Shown in pieces: positions 24,230-31,481 of a DNA stretch of 64,000 bases. Origin of the DNA: Gp6-AA40 sp035496255 (GTDB lineage: Bacteria; Acidobacteriota; Vicinamibacteria; Vicinamibacterales; UBA2999); NCBI GenBank assembly GCA_035496255.1, contig DATJEU010000013.1, forward strand, positions 11,332-75,331, written 5' to 3'. The position numbers and the translations under genes are program-made. A model generated the notes under the pieces. The model was not told where the DNA came from. It saw only the letters and a list, made by a program, of their open reading frames with translations, and searched no databases. The first letter of the stretch is position 1. Each line of letters begins with the position of its first letter.

Positions 24230-25081
24230 ATGGCGACAGGCTGGGCGGTGCCCATATTGATCAGCGCGGCGGCATTGGTCGCCGGCGGCCAGAACGCGGT
24301 GACGGCGCGGTTCGAGGCAGCGACGATTAAGATCAACCGGGCTGGCGGCCGGCCGGCGCCCCCGCGAGTCATCCCGGCAACGGGGCAGGTGACCATCACG
24401 AATGCGGCGGTCAGCGCCCTGATTCAGGACGCCTACGGCATTCAGCTCCCCTCGTTGATTGTCAATATGCCGGATTGGGCACGTTCACAACACGTCGATG
24501 TCGTTGCGAAGGCCCCGTCACCGGCGCCGGTCGCGGTTCTGCAGCGGATGATGCAGCCGCTGCTCACCGAGTATTTCAAGCTTGCCGTGCATCGCGAGAC
24601 GCGTGACGTGGTGGCGTTCGCGCTGATGCTCACGTCGCCCGGCCGCACAGGTTCGAAGCTGAAACGGGTGGACGACTCGTGCGATGCGGCAGTGGGGACG
24701 ACGATTGGATTTGCCCGGCCCGCGGAAGGGACCGATCAGCGGCAGGTATGCGGTGTGCTTCCCGCTGGCGCTGGCGAGATCATCGCGCACGGCATCGACG
24801 TTGCCGGACTGGCCACTGAGCTGGCGCCGTCGCAACGCCGCCCGATCATCGATCGCACCGGACTCACCGGTCGCTTCGACGTCGAATTGAAGTGGACGCC
24901 CGACGCGTTTTCCGCGACCGCGCTGGCGCAGCGCCCCGGCTCGACGCCTCCGCCTGGCGTGGACCCCGCGGGTCCGCCGCTCGCGACCGCACTGCAGGAT
25001 CAACTCGGGCTGAAGCTGGTATCAGTGACCGCGCCAATGGAAGTGCTGGTGATCGATCGCGCCGAACCGCTCGCGAATTAG
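24230..25081 (+). CDS. TIGR03435-family exported protein
   Basis: A 283-residue protein of the TIGR03435 family, greatly expanded in soil Acidobacteria. Residues 1-20 are a signal peptide (ISAAALVAGGQN). FEAATIKIN, the family opening; a middle part LIQDAYGIQLPSLIVNMPDWARSQHVDVVAKAP; RMMQPLLTEYFKLAVHRETRDV; and the closing PIIDRTGLTGRFDVELKWTPD are all typical. The last strand before the end is MEVLVIDRAE. Function is unknown for the family. TATAGT lies 14 bases before the ATG. Confidence 0.88.
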   Translation: MATGWAVPILISAAALVAGGQNAVTARFEAATIKINRAGGRPAPPRVIPATGQVTITNAAVSALIQDAYGIQLPSLIVNMPDWARSQHVDVVAKAPSPAPVAVLQRMMQPLLTEYFKLAVHRETRDVVAFALMLTSPGRTGSKLKRVDDSCDAAVGTTIGFARPAEGTDQRQVCGVLPAGAGEIIAHGIDVAGLATELAPSQRRPIIDRTGLTGRFDVELKWTPDAFSATALAQRPGSTPPPGVDPAGPPLATALQDQLGLKLVSVTAPMEVLVIDRAEPLAN

Positions 25082-25082
25082 T

Positions 25083-25195
25083 CACAACAGCCGCCACGAC
25101 GGCACGGCGAGAACGATGGCTACGACGACGAATCGTTTCGAAGACATCTCGTCGTGTTCGTCGTGGCGTCATTGTGCCTGTCGCTCGAGCAGGGC
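25083..25195. repeat. Diverged inverted repeat between convergent genes
   Basis: GGCACGGCGAGAACGATGGCTACGACGACG and the later TTCGTCGTGGCGTCATTGTGCC are imperfect complements built from CGTCGT words. It may serve as a bidirectional terminator; no T-runs are present. Confidence 0.4.
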
Positions 25196-25203
25196 GTGCT
25201 GAG

Positions 25204-25611
25204 TCATTTCACGGGCGCGATGCGGCGGATCTTGTCGAGGTCGACTGAGTAGTCGCCCAGATCGGATCGGCCGGTCAGCTTCATGGCTCCCTGCCGAAAC
25301 AGCGTCGCGGGGACGTGCTTGCCGTTCTTCAAGGCGACATCGAGTTCGACCCGCGCTGGCTTCGCGGTCGTATCGACCTTCGTCACGGCAATCGCGTCGA
25401 CGTCCTGCCACTTCAAGCGCACGACGCCGTCGCCCTGCTCGACGCGGATACCGTCCTTGTCCTCGTCCACCGTCAGCAGGCTGCCGTAATTGACGATCGC
25501 GTTCGACACGACGACCTCCCGGCCGCGGCTGTCGGTAATCCGGAGATCCGCCGCGAATGCGCCAACCGGCAGGAGTATCACCGCGGCGAAAACCGAAGCG
25601 CTGCATCTCAT
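25204..25611 (-). CDS. Exported hypothetical protein, 135 residues
   Basis: No family recognised. A signal peptide (residues 1-20, FAAVILLPVGAFAA) precedes an all-beta-looking part: LRITDSRGREVVVSN, YGSLLTVDEDKDGIRVEQGDG, VELDVALKNGKHVPATLF, SVDLDKIRRIAPVK. The opening resembles proteins in which a glycine-rich beta domain follows the leader. Probably periplasmic. It is convergent with the TIGR03435 gene. Confidence 0.65.
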   Translation of the reverse strand: MRCSASVFAAVILLPVGAFAADLRITDSRGREVVVSNAIVNYGSLLTVDEDKDGIRVEQGDGVVRLKWQDVDAIAVTKVDTTAKPARVELDVALKNGKHVPATLFRQGAMKLTGRSDLGDYSVDLDKIRRIAPVK

Positions 25612-25663
25612 GCTGCGAAGTGTAGCCCGGTGCGACTCTCGCGGATCCTCTCATGCCGCAACG

Positions 25664-25728
25664 GTGTCGTGGCGCGGACCTTGTCAGGTCCGCGCGGGCG
25701 AGCCTCACAAGGCTCGCCCCGCGCGCGC
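25664..25728. repeat. REP-like repeat at the end of the second BtuF-like gene
   Basis: GTGGCGCGGACCTTGTCAGG followed by TCCGCG and then GGCGAGCCTCACAAGGCTCGCC gives two adjacent hairpins. The same element occurs at 13255, 35330 and 61880. Read leftward it supplies the last codons and the TGA stop of the adjacent gene. Confidence 0.75.
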
Positions 25729-26508
25729 GGCCGATTCGATGATCGCGTGAAGCTGGCGGAGTCCATCGGTCAGCGCCGCCGGGCCAGGTTGCAGAATGAG
25801 GGCCGACTTGATCTCGTGGATGCGGCCATCGCGAACGGCATCGACGGCATCCCATCCGGGCCTCGATGTGATGCGGTTGACGCGCACTGGCTTGCCACAC
25901 CAGGAGGCGACGATCACCTGCGGGTTGCGGCGAATCACTTCGGTCCCGGTCACGATCCGATCTCTGCCAAGCTTCGCGTGCCGCAGTTCCGGAAAGATCG
26001 GATCGCCGCCGGCAATCTCGATGAGCTCGTCGACCCATCGAATGCCGGAAATCAGCGGATCATCCCACTCTTCGAAGTAGACGCGCGGCCTGAAGGAAAG
26101 CGCTCGTGTCGCACCGCGGATCGACTCGATGTTGCGCTCAAGGTCTGCCGCCAGATGGTCCGCCTTCGCGGCGCAGCCAACGAGCGCGCCAAGCATCCGA
26201 ATCATCTGCAGGATCTCCGCGACGCTCCGCTGGTTGAACAGCATCACCGGATAGCCACGCTTGCCCAGGTCGGCAGCGATGTCGGCCTGCAGGTCTGAAA
26301 AAGCCAGGATCAGGTCGGGCTTGAGCGTCTCGATCTTCTCGATGCGCGCGTTGAGGAACGACGAGATGCGCGGCTTCTGGCGGGCTTCCGGCGGCCTGAC
26401 CGTGTAGCCGGATACGCCGACCACACGATCGCCCTCGCCAAGCAGATACAGCGTCTCGGTCGTTTCCTCGGTGAGGCAGACGAGGCGACGTGGGTAACTG
26501 ATGTTCAC
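25705..26508 (-). CDS. BtuF-like metal-chelate binding protein without signal peptide
   Basis: A 267-residue helical-backbone substrate-binding domain: RLVCLTEETTETLYLLGEGDRVVGVSGY, LKPDLILAFSDLQADIA, MIRMLGALVG, FEEWDDPLISGIRWVDELIEIAGGDPIF. The fold matches cobalamin/iron-chelate binding proteins, but no signal peptide or lipobox is present; the protein starts MNISYPRRLVCL. It is the last gene of the riboswitch-controlled B12 operon and overlaps the DUF71 gene by GTGA. Such cytoplasmic versions next to DUF71 are part of a predicted B12-salvage association. The end is formed by a REP element. Confidence 0.8.
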   Translation of the reverse strand: MNISYPRRLVCLTEETTETLYLLGEGDRVVGVSGYTVRPPEARQKPRISSFLNARIEKIETLKPDLILAFSDLQADIAADLGKRGYPVMLFNQRSVAEILQMIRMLGALVGCAAKADHLAADLERNIESIRGATRALSFRPRVYFEEWDDPLISGIRWVDELIEIAGGDPIFPELRHAKLGRDRIVTGTEVIRRNPQVIVASWCGKPVRVNRITSRPGWDAVDAVRDGRIHEIKSALILQPGPAALTDGLRQLHAIIESAARAGRAL

Positions 26509-27308
26509 GCTTCTCTGTTCTTGCGTGCTGTGTTCGTGTTCCAGGTTCGGTTCCTCCTCCCACCCCGTGGCCGCGCTCCCGCGTCCGAAGCGGCATCAGA
26601 ACCTGAACACGAACCCGGCACCGGGAAGGCAGAAGTCCGGACATCATCAGCGGCGAGCGTCAAGTCCGCCCATGCGAACGGCTCTCGAATCTCCTTCTCG
26701 CCGGGGTGCAGCCGGATCGGTCCTTCGAACATTGGCCCGTCGTAAACGCAAGTGTGGAACTCGCCGTTCTCACCGCACGGGTCCACCCCCGCCGGCAGGT
26801 CCGCGACCAGCGTCGCGTTGAACTCGCGTCCCGCGTACGACGGTCCGAGGATCCGCGTGTCCACGCACGACAGTCGTGCCTTCAGGCCGGCGCCGATCAT
26901 GTCGTGCGCGAGCCGATCGGTTGGAATGCCCCACACCGGAAAAAGCGGCGTCAGCCCGGACCCCGCCAGCTGCCTTTCCCGGTAGCGCCGGATGTCTTCG
27001 AGAAACAGGTCGCCGAACGCCGCGTGGGTGAAACCGTCGGCGACGGCCTCGGTGACCGCCGCCCGCATGCGCGATTCGTAGATCTCGTTCGAGCACGGAT
27101 GGGGAATGGTGATCACGCGCAGCGGCAGCCCGGCGGCGTTCGCCTGCGCTTCGAGCACCTCGCGCCGGACACCGTGCATCGCCACGCGATTCATGGCTTC
27201 GTTCACCGTTGTCAACAGCGCGCCGACCGCGCCAGGATGCTTTCGCTGCAGCAGGTGCAACGCCCACGCGCTGTCCTTGCCCGAGCTCCACGACAGCAGA
27301 ATCTTCAC
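26505..27308 (-). CDS. DUF71/COG2102 PP-loop ATPase in a B12 operon
   Basis: A 267-residue adenylating enzyme related to diphthine-ammonia ligase. The PP-loop is LSWSSGKDSAWALHLLQ (residues 5-21), with the family motifs GFTHAAFGDLFLEDIRRYRE and GENGEFHTCVYDGP. Bacteria lack diphthamide, and published comparative genomics of DUF71 predicted a separate subgroup in B12 salvage; the position behind btuD-btuC-btuF under a cobalamin riboswitch fits. The last 35 or so residues (PVPGSCSGSDAASDAGARPR...) are encoded by a word-type repeat and are probably not functional. The GTG start overlaps the btuF stop. Confidence 0.82.
   Translation of the reverse strand: MKILLSWSSGKDSAWALHLLQRKHPGAVGALLTTVNEAMNRVAMHGVRREVLEAQANAAGLPLRVITIPHPCSNEIYESRMRAAVTEAVADGFTHAAFGDLFLEDIRRYRERQLAGSGLTPLFPVWGIPTDRLAHDMIGAGLKARLSCVDTRILGPSYAGREFNATLVADLPAGVDPCGENGEFHTCVYDGPMFEGPIRLHPGEKEIREPFAWADLTLAADDVRTSAFPVPGSCSGSDAASDAGARPRGGRRNRTWNTNTARKNREA
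26510..26625. repeat. Inverted repeat encoding the tail of the DUF71 protein
   Basis: GTGTTCGTGTTCCAGGTTC and AGAACCTGAACACGAACC are imperfect complements 40-60 bases apart. Read leftward, the element extends the DUF71 reading frame and contributes the start of the last gene of the operon. Confidence 0.6.
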
Positions 27309-28225
27309 TTGAACGCGTCCGGATGAAGAGCGCGGGCGAGCATTTCGGTGCCCTGCGCCACACGTGGACCGGGCACGACGAGCTGGCTGCCGGTCAGCAG
27401 GTGGATGCGGCCGGTGCGCACAGCGGGAAGCGAGGCGAGAGTCGACCAGACGTTTCGTTCGGCGGCGACTTTCGACGGTTCAATCAAGCCCTCGGCGCGG
27501 ACTTCGATGATGACGTCCGGCGCACGGGCGATCAACGTTTCGGTGGACGGTTGGACCGACTCGCTCTTTGCGTCGGCAAACACGTTGTCGCCGCCCGCGG
27601 CCTCGAGCATGTCGTGCATGAAACCGAGGCCGCCACTTGCATAGATCTCGCGCAGCGCACCGGGTTGCCGATCGAGCACGAGCAGCGTGCGCGGCCGCTT
27701 GAGTCCCCTGACTCTGGCGCGTATCGCGTCGAGTTGCGCGGTGATGCGGGCGGCCAGCGCCGTCGCGTCCTGCGTGTGTCCGGTGGCTGCCCCGAGTTCC
27801 TTGAGGCTCTCGAGAATCTCGCGGATGCCACCATGTCGATAGCTGAATGTCCGGATGTTGACGCGAGCGAGCTGCGTTTCGAGCTGCGTCTGCGAGCCGT
27901 ACGTGACGACGAGATCCGGACGCAGTGCAAGGATGCGCTCCACATCCGGATCGATCAGCGCGCCGACCCGCGGAAGCGCCTTCACTTCCGGCGGAAAGTT
28001 GTCGAACGTGCCGACACCGACCACGTTCGAGCCGGCGCCGATCGCGAAGAGCGTTTCGGTCAGGCTGGGGACCAGCGAGACGATTCGCCGGGCGCTCGCC
28101 GGTTGAACGGTCTTCGAACTGCCGGGCTGTTGCGACGATGCCCCCAGGAGCCCGGGCCGTGATGGCCCGGCGACGGCCAGGAACAACAAACAAACGAGGC
28201 CTAGCCTTTTCGCACGAGCAGCCAT
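27305..28225 (-). CDS. btuF: Cobalamin-binding periplasmic protein BtuF
   Basis: A 306-residue binding protein for the B12 ABC importer. Residues 1-30 are a signal peptide (LGLVCLLFLAVAGPSRPG). RIVSLVPSLTETLFAIGAGSNVVGVG is the characteristic BtuF opening, and DLVVTYGSQTQLETQL, EAAGGDNVFAD and DVIIEVRAEGLI follow. It overlaps btuC by 25 bases with its ATG at 28225, and ends in a GTGA overlap with the DUF71 gene. Compared with gut bacteria, permease, ATPase and binding protein are in the same transcript. Confidence 0.9.
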   Translation of the reverse strand: MAARAKRLGLVCLLFLAVAGPSRPGLLGASSQQPGSSKTVQPASARRIVSLVPSLTETLFAIGAGSNVVGVGTFDNFPPEVKALPRVGALIDPDVERILALRPDLVVTYGSQTQLETQLARVNIRTFSYRHGGIREILESLKELGAATGHTQDATALAARITAQLDAIRARVRGLKRPRTLLVLDRQPGALREIYASGGLGFMHDMLEAAGGDNVFADAKSESVQPSTETLIARAPDVIIEVRAEGLIEPSKVAAERNVWSTLASLPAVRTGRIHLLTGSQLVVPGPRVAQGTEMLARALHPDAFK

Positions 28226-29274
28226 AAAAAGAACGGCCCTCCAATCATTGCGGTCACCACGCCAACCGGAATCTCCACCGGGGCGAGCACGGTGCGTGCG
28301 ACGAGATCGCACCCGATCAGAAACGATGCGCCGAACAACGCCGACGCCGGAAGAACGATGCGGTGGTCCCCGCCCACGAGCAGGCGCACGAGATGCGGCA
28401 CGACGATGCCGATGAAACCGATCGGGCCCGACAACGACACCGCCGCGCTGGTCGCGAGCGAGGCGCTGATGAACGCCATGCGTTGAACCCGGCCGACGTT
28501 GACGCCTCGCGCCGCGGCGGCGTCCGGCCCGAGGGTCAGAAGATTCAGCGCGCCGGGCAGCACCGCGAACATCGCGAAGGCGGCGAGGATCAGCGGCAAC
28601 GAGCCGTAGAGCGGCGTGAAGCTGCCGACGTCGAGATCGCCCATCAGCCAGCGAGCGGCGCGATAGACCTGCGCGTAGTCGGCGATGAACTGCGCGAACA
28701 GAATCAGCGCCGAGAAGAACGAGTTCAGCGTGACGCCGGCCAGCAGGAGGACCGACGTCGAGATCGGCCGTCCCGGCTGCGTCGCAAGCCAATAGACGAT
28801 CGCCGCGGCAAGGACCGCGCCGCCCAGGCTGGCGAGCGGCACCGGCGACAGCGGACCAAGCGTCGCGGACGCGCCGAACAGAATCGCGAGCATCGCCCCC
28901 AGCGACGATCCCGCGGACACACCGAGCGTGAACGGCGTCGCCAGCGGATTGCGCAGCATCGCCTGGAAGACGACGCCCGCGGTGGCCAGTGCGGCACCGA
29001 CGAGAGCCGCGGCCAGGACGCGCGGCAGACGCGCGACGAAAAAGACCTGCGCGTCGACGTTGTCGGCGAACGGAATCGACGGGTCGAACACGCGTGAGAG
29101 GCTGATGTGCGTGCTGCCGATCAGCGGCGCGAGCACGATCATCAGAACCGTCAAGGCCCCGAAGCCTGCCACCGTGATCGCGAGACGCACGTGCACCGGC
29201 CGGCGGGCCGATGTGCCTGGGGCCATTGCCGTTGCCGCGTCTGGCCGCCGAAGTTCGAACAGCGAAGGCGGCAT
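28201..29274 (-). CDS. btuC: B12 ABC transporter permease BtuC (FecCD family)
   Basis: A 357-residue inner-membrane permease with about ten helices. Family marks: FFVARLPRVLAAALVGAALA, GVVFQAMLRNPLATPFTLG, GASLGAMLAI-like glycine segment and the coupling region GPIGFIGIVVPHLVRLL near the C-terminus. The first 28 residues are hydrophilic. FecCD proteins also carry iron siderophores, but the upstream cobalamin riboswitch points to B12. The start overlaps the btuD stop by one base (TGATG). Confidence 0.9.
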   Translation of the reverse strand: MPPSLFELRRPDAATAMAPGTSARRPVHVRLAITVAGFGALTVLMIVLAPLIGSTHISLSRVFDPSIPFADNVDAQVFFVARLPRVLAAALVGAALATAGVVFQAMLRNPLATPFTLGVSAGSSLGAMLAILFGASATLGPLSPVPLASLGGAVLAAAIVYWLATQPGRPISTSVLLLAGVTLNSFFSALILFAQFIADYAQVYRAARWLMGDLDVGSFTPLYGSLPLILAAFAMFAVLPGALNLLTLGPDAAAARGVNVGRVQRMAFISASLATSAAVSLSGPIGFIGIVVPHLVRLLVGGDHRIVLPASALFGASFLIGCDLVARTVLAPVEIPVGVVTAMIGGPFFLWLLVRKG

Positions 29275-30101
29275 CAGGACCGGCTCAATGGCACGACCGT
29301 CAAGTGTCCGGTGGTCAGATGACGGTGTACGTCGGCGGTCACGCCATACACCTGACGGATCGCGTCAACCGTCAGCACGTCTTCCGTGGCTCCCTGCGCC
29401 AGCACCTGCCCGCTGCGCATCAGCACGAGGTGATCGCACAGGCTCGCGGCAAGATTCAGATCGTGCGTCGCCAGCACCATCGTCACATCGCGTTCGCGAT
29501 TGAGCGAGATGAGGAGCGCCTGAATTTCGAGCTGATAGCCGAGGTCGAGCGACGCCGTCGGTTCATCGAGCAACAGCAGCTCCGGTTGCTGCGCCAGCGC
29601 GCTGGCAATGATCACGCGCTGCTTCTCGCCGCCGCTGAGCGTCATGTATGGACGATCGGCGAGATGGCTCGTACCCGTCGCGTCGAGCGCGTCGTAGGCA
29701 AGCGCGACGTCGCGCGGACCTTCGAGCTGAAACGTGTCGAGATGCGGATGACGCCCCATCAGCACCATCTCGAGGGCGGTGTAGTCGAACGCCGGATGCG
29801 TCTCCTGCGGCACGACGGCCACCCGGCGGGCGACCGCGCGGCGCGGCTGCGACGCAATCGCAACGCCGTCGAACAGGACCTGGCCCGATGCCGGAGTGAT
29901 GATGCCGGCCAGCAGCTTCAGCAGCGTCGTCTTGCCGCAGCCATTGGGGCCAAGCAGGCCGGTGATGGATCCGCGCGCGACGGTCAGGCTGACATCGCGC
30001 ACGGCCGCGTCACGAGTGCCGCGGGTGGCCTCGGACGTCGCGCGAAGCCGTGATTGATCGGCTGAATAGGAAAAGGCGAGACGTTCTGCGAGCAGTAGCA
30101 C
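29274..30101 (-). CDS. btuD: B12 ABC transporter ATPase BtuD
   Basis: A 275-residue ABC ATPase. Walker A is GLLGPNGCGKTTLL, signature YMTLSGGEKQRVIIASAL, Walker B LLLLDEPTASLDLGYQ, and the switch histidine LATHDLNLAA. A stretch of about 25 residues (SRLRATSEATRGTRDAAV) between the first strand and the Walker A is longer than usual. The GTG start at 30101 has GGGAGG upstream; a TTG at 30140 would place the start against the riboswitch. First gene of the B12 operon. The ribosome site lies in a sequence that can pair with the riboswitch 3-prime arm. Confidence 0.9.
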   Translation of the reverse strand: MLLLAERLAFSYSADQSRLRATSEATRGTRDAAVRDVSLTVARGSITGLLGPNGCGKTTLLKLLAGIITPASGQVLFDGVAIASQPRRAVARRVAVVPQETHPAFDYTALEMVLMGRHPHLDTFQLEGPRDVALAYDALDATGTSHLADRPYMTLSGGEKQRVIIASALAQQPELLLLDEPTASLDLGYQLEIQALLISLNRERDVTMVLATHDLNLAASLCDHLVLMRSGQVLAQGATEDVLTVDAIRQVYGVTADVHRHLTTGHLTVVPLSRS

Positions 30102-30143
30102 GTCACCTCCCGGCGTCTCTCGCGCCGAAGCAAGGAACAAACG

Positions 30144-30300
30144 CGCCGGGGCAGGTCTCCTGACTCGCGATCACCCGGCTTCAGCCGGGCCGATCACTTA
30201 CAGTGGCGGGACCGTGTGGGTTTCTCACCCACTTCCCCTGCTGGGTCTCTGTGCCGCCCCGACGGAAAGGAGGGCCTTGCGGCACGGAGAGCACCCGGCG
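30144..30300 (-). ncRNA. Cobalamin riboswitch upstream of btuD
   Basis: Read leftward from 30300, it contains the conserved core GTGAGAAACCCAC, then CCCGCCACTGTAA, and the B12 box GAGTCAGGAGACCTGCC (30166-30150). A GTGCCGC/GCGGCAC hairpin forms an outer arm. Helix P1 is CGCCGGG (30300-30294) with CCCGGCG (30150-30144). The same CCCGGCG can also pair with CGCCGGG at 30115-30109, which overlaps the btuD ribosome site, so translational control of btuD is inferred. Confidence 0.93.
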
Positions 30301-30317
30301 GTGTCGATTAGGCGATC

Positions 30318-30325
30318 AGTATAAT
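30318..30325. promoter_or_regulatory. Overlapping divergent -10 elements for the riboswitch operon and mqnE
   Basis: On the plus strand TATAAT (30320-30325) ends 9 bases before the GTG of mqnE, with no ribosome site. On the minus strand TATACT (30323-30318) would start transcription just before the riboswitch. The shared bases mean that the two promoters probably compete. The site lies within a GCGAT-N7-ATCGC palindrome. Confidence 0.6.
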
Positions 30326-30334
30326 CGCTGGATA

Positions 30335-31453
30335 GTGCAGTCACGCCTCCTCGCGGCCGGCCTTGCCGACATCGACCAGAAACTCCAGGCGGCTGAACGG
30401 CTTACGCTCGAAGATGGCGTTCGGCTGTTCGATTCCCCTGACCTGCTGGCCATTGGCTGGCTCGCGAATCGGGAGCGCGAGAAGCGACACGGCGCCCGCA
30501 CGTATTTCAATTACAACCTGCGGTTGGAACCGACCAACGTCTGCGAGGCGAGCTGCCTGTTCTGCTCGTTCGCGCGTCTCGAGCAGGGCATGCCCGAGGC
30601 ATACACCATGTCGCTCGAGCAAGCCTGGGACAAGCTGCGTCAGCGCGGCGACCAGCCGCTCACTGAGCTCCACATCGTCAACGGCCTCAACCCGCACCTG
30701 CCGTTCAGCTATTACACGGATCTGCTGCGCGGCTACAAGCGCATCCGCCCGGGTATTCATCTCAAGGCGTTCACCGCCGTCGAGGTCGCGTTCTTCGCGG
30801 ATCTCTACAAGATGACCGACGAACAGGTGCTGCGCGAGTTGAAGGATGCTGGCCTCGATTCACTCCCGGGCGGGGGCGCGGAAGTCTTCGCCGAGCGCGT
30901 TCGCAGGAAGATCTGCCACGACAAGGCGGATGCGGACCGCTATCTCTCGGTCCACCGCATTGCGCACACGCTGGGACTGCGCACCAACGTCACGATGCTC
31001 TACGGTCACATCGAGACGATGGAGGAGCGCGTCGATCACATGCTGCGCGCCCGCGCGCTGCAGGACGAGACCGGTGGATTCCAGGCGTTCATTCCGCTCG
31101 CGTTTCATCCCGACAACAACCAGATGCGGAAGCTGCCGCCGCCGAGCGGCACCGACACGCTCCGCGTTCATGCGGTGTCGCGCCTGATGCTCGACAACAT
31201 TCCGCACATCAAGGCGTTCTGGATTGCGACGAGTGTGGAACTGGCGCAGACGATGCTGTGGTTTGGCGTGGACGATCTGGACGGGACCGTCCAGGAAGAG
31301 AAGATTTACCACATGGCCGGTTCGGCCACGCCCGAAGGGATGACCACGGCCACGCTCACCCGTCTCGTGCGTGCGGCCGGCCGTGAGCCGTTGGAGCGCG
31401 ATACGCTCTACAACATCGTCAATACCTTCGAGACCGAGGCTATCGCCGGGTAA
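30335..31453 (+). CDS. mqnE: Aminofutalosine synthase MqnE (radical SAM)
   Basis: A 372-residue radical-SAM enzyme making aminodeoxyfutalosine from 3-[(1-carboxyvinyl)oxy]benzoate and SAM, the first committed futalosine reaction after MqnA. The 4Fe-4S motif is CEASCLFCSFAR. ARTYFNYNLRLEPTNVC precedes it, and LPGGGAEVFAERVR and GHIETMEERVDHM follow, which separates MqnE from the related MqnC. The GTG at 30335 is chosen from the -10 spacing and because longer versions run through the riboswitch. nadA follows after 28 bases. Confidence 0.93.
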   Translation: MQSRLLAAGLADIDQKLQAAERLTLEDGVRLFDSPDLLAIGWLANREREKRHGARTYFNYNLRLEPTNVCEASCLFCSFARLEQGMPEAYTMSLEQAWDKLRQRGDQPLTELHIVNGLNPHLPFSYYTDLLRGYKRIRPGIHLKAFTAVEVAFFADLYKMTDEQVLRELKDAGLDSLPGGGAEVFAERVRRKICHDKADADRYLSVHRIAHTLGLRTNVTMLYGHIETMEERVDHMLRARALQDETGGFQAFIPLAFHPDNNQMRKLPPPSGTDTLRVHAVSRLMLDNIPHIKAFWIATSVELAQTMLWFGVDDLDGTVQEEKIYHMAGSATPEGMTTATLTRLVRAAGREPLERDTLYNIVNTFETEAIAG

Positions 31454-31476
31454 TTCCGACCGTTATAATCGGGTAT
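31452..31476 (+). promoter_or_regulatory. Candidate IscR type-1-like site and promoter before nadA
   Basis: CCGACC-N5-AATCGG followed by GTAT aligns with the sites at 11563 and 14582 and agrees with the E. coli type-1 consensus, as I recall it, at about 20 of 25 positions; the inner half-sites are imperfect (GACC, AATC). TATAAT lies within it (31464-31469), 12 bases before the nadA ATG. NadA holds a 4Fe-4S cluster, so control by iron-sulfur status is plausible. Confidence 0.5.
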
Positions 31477-31481
31477 AGGCG

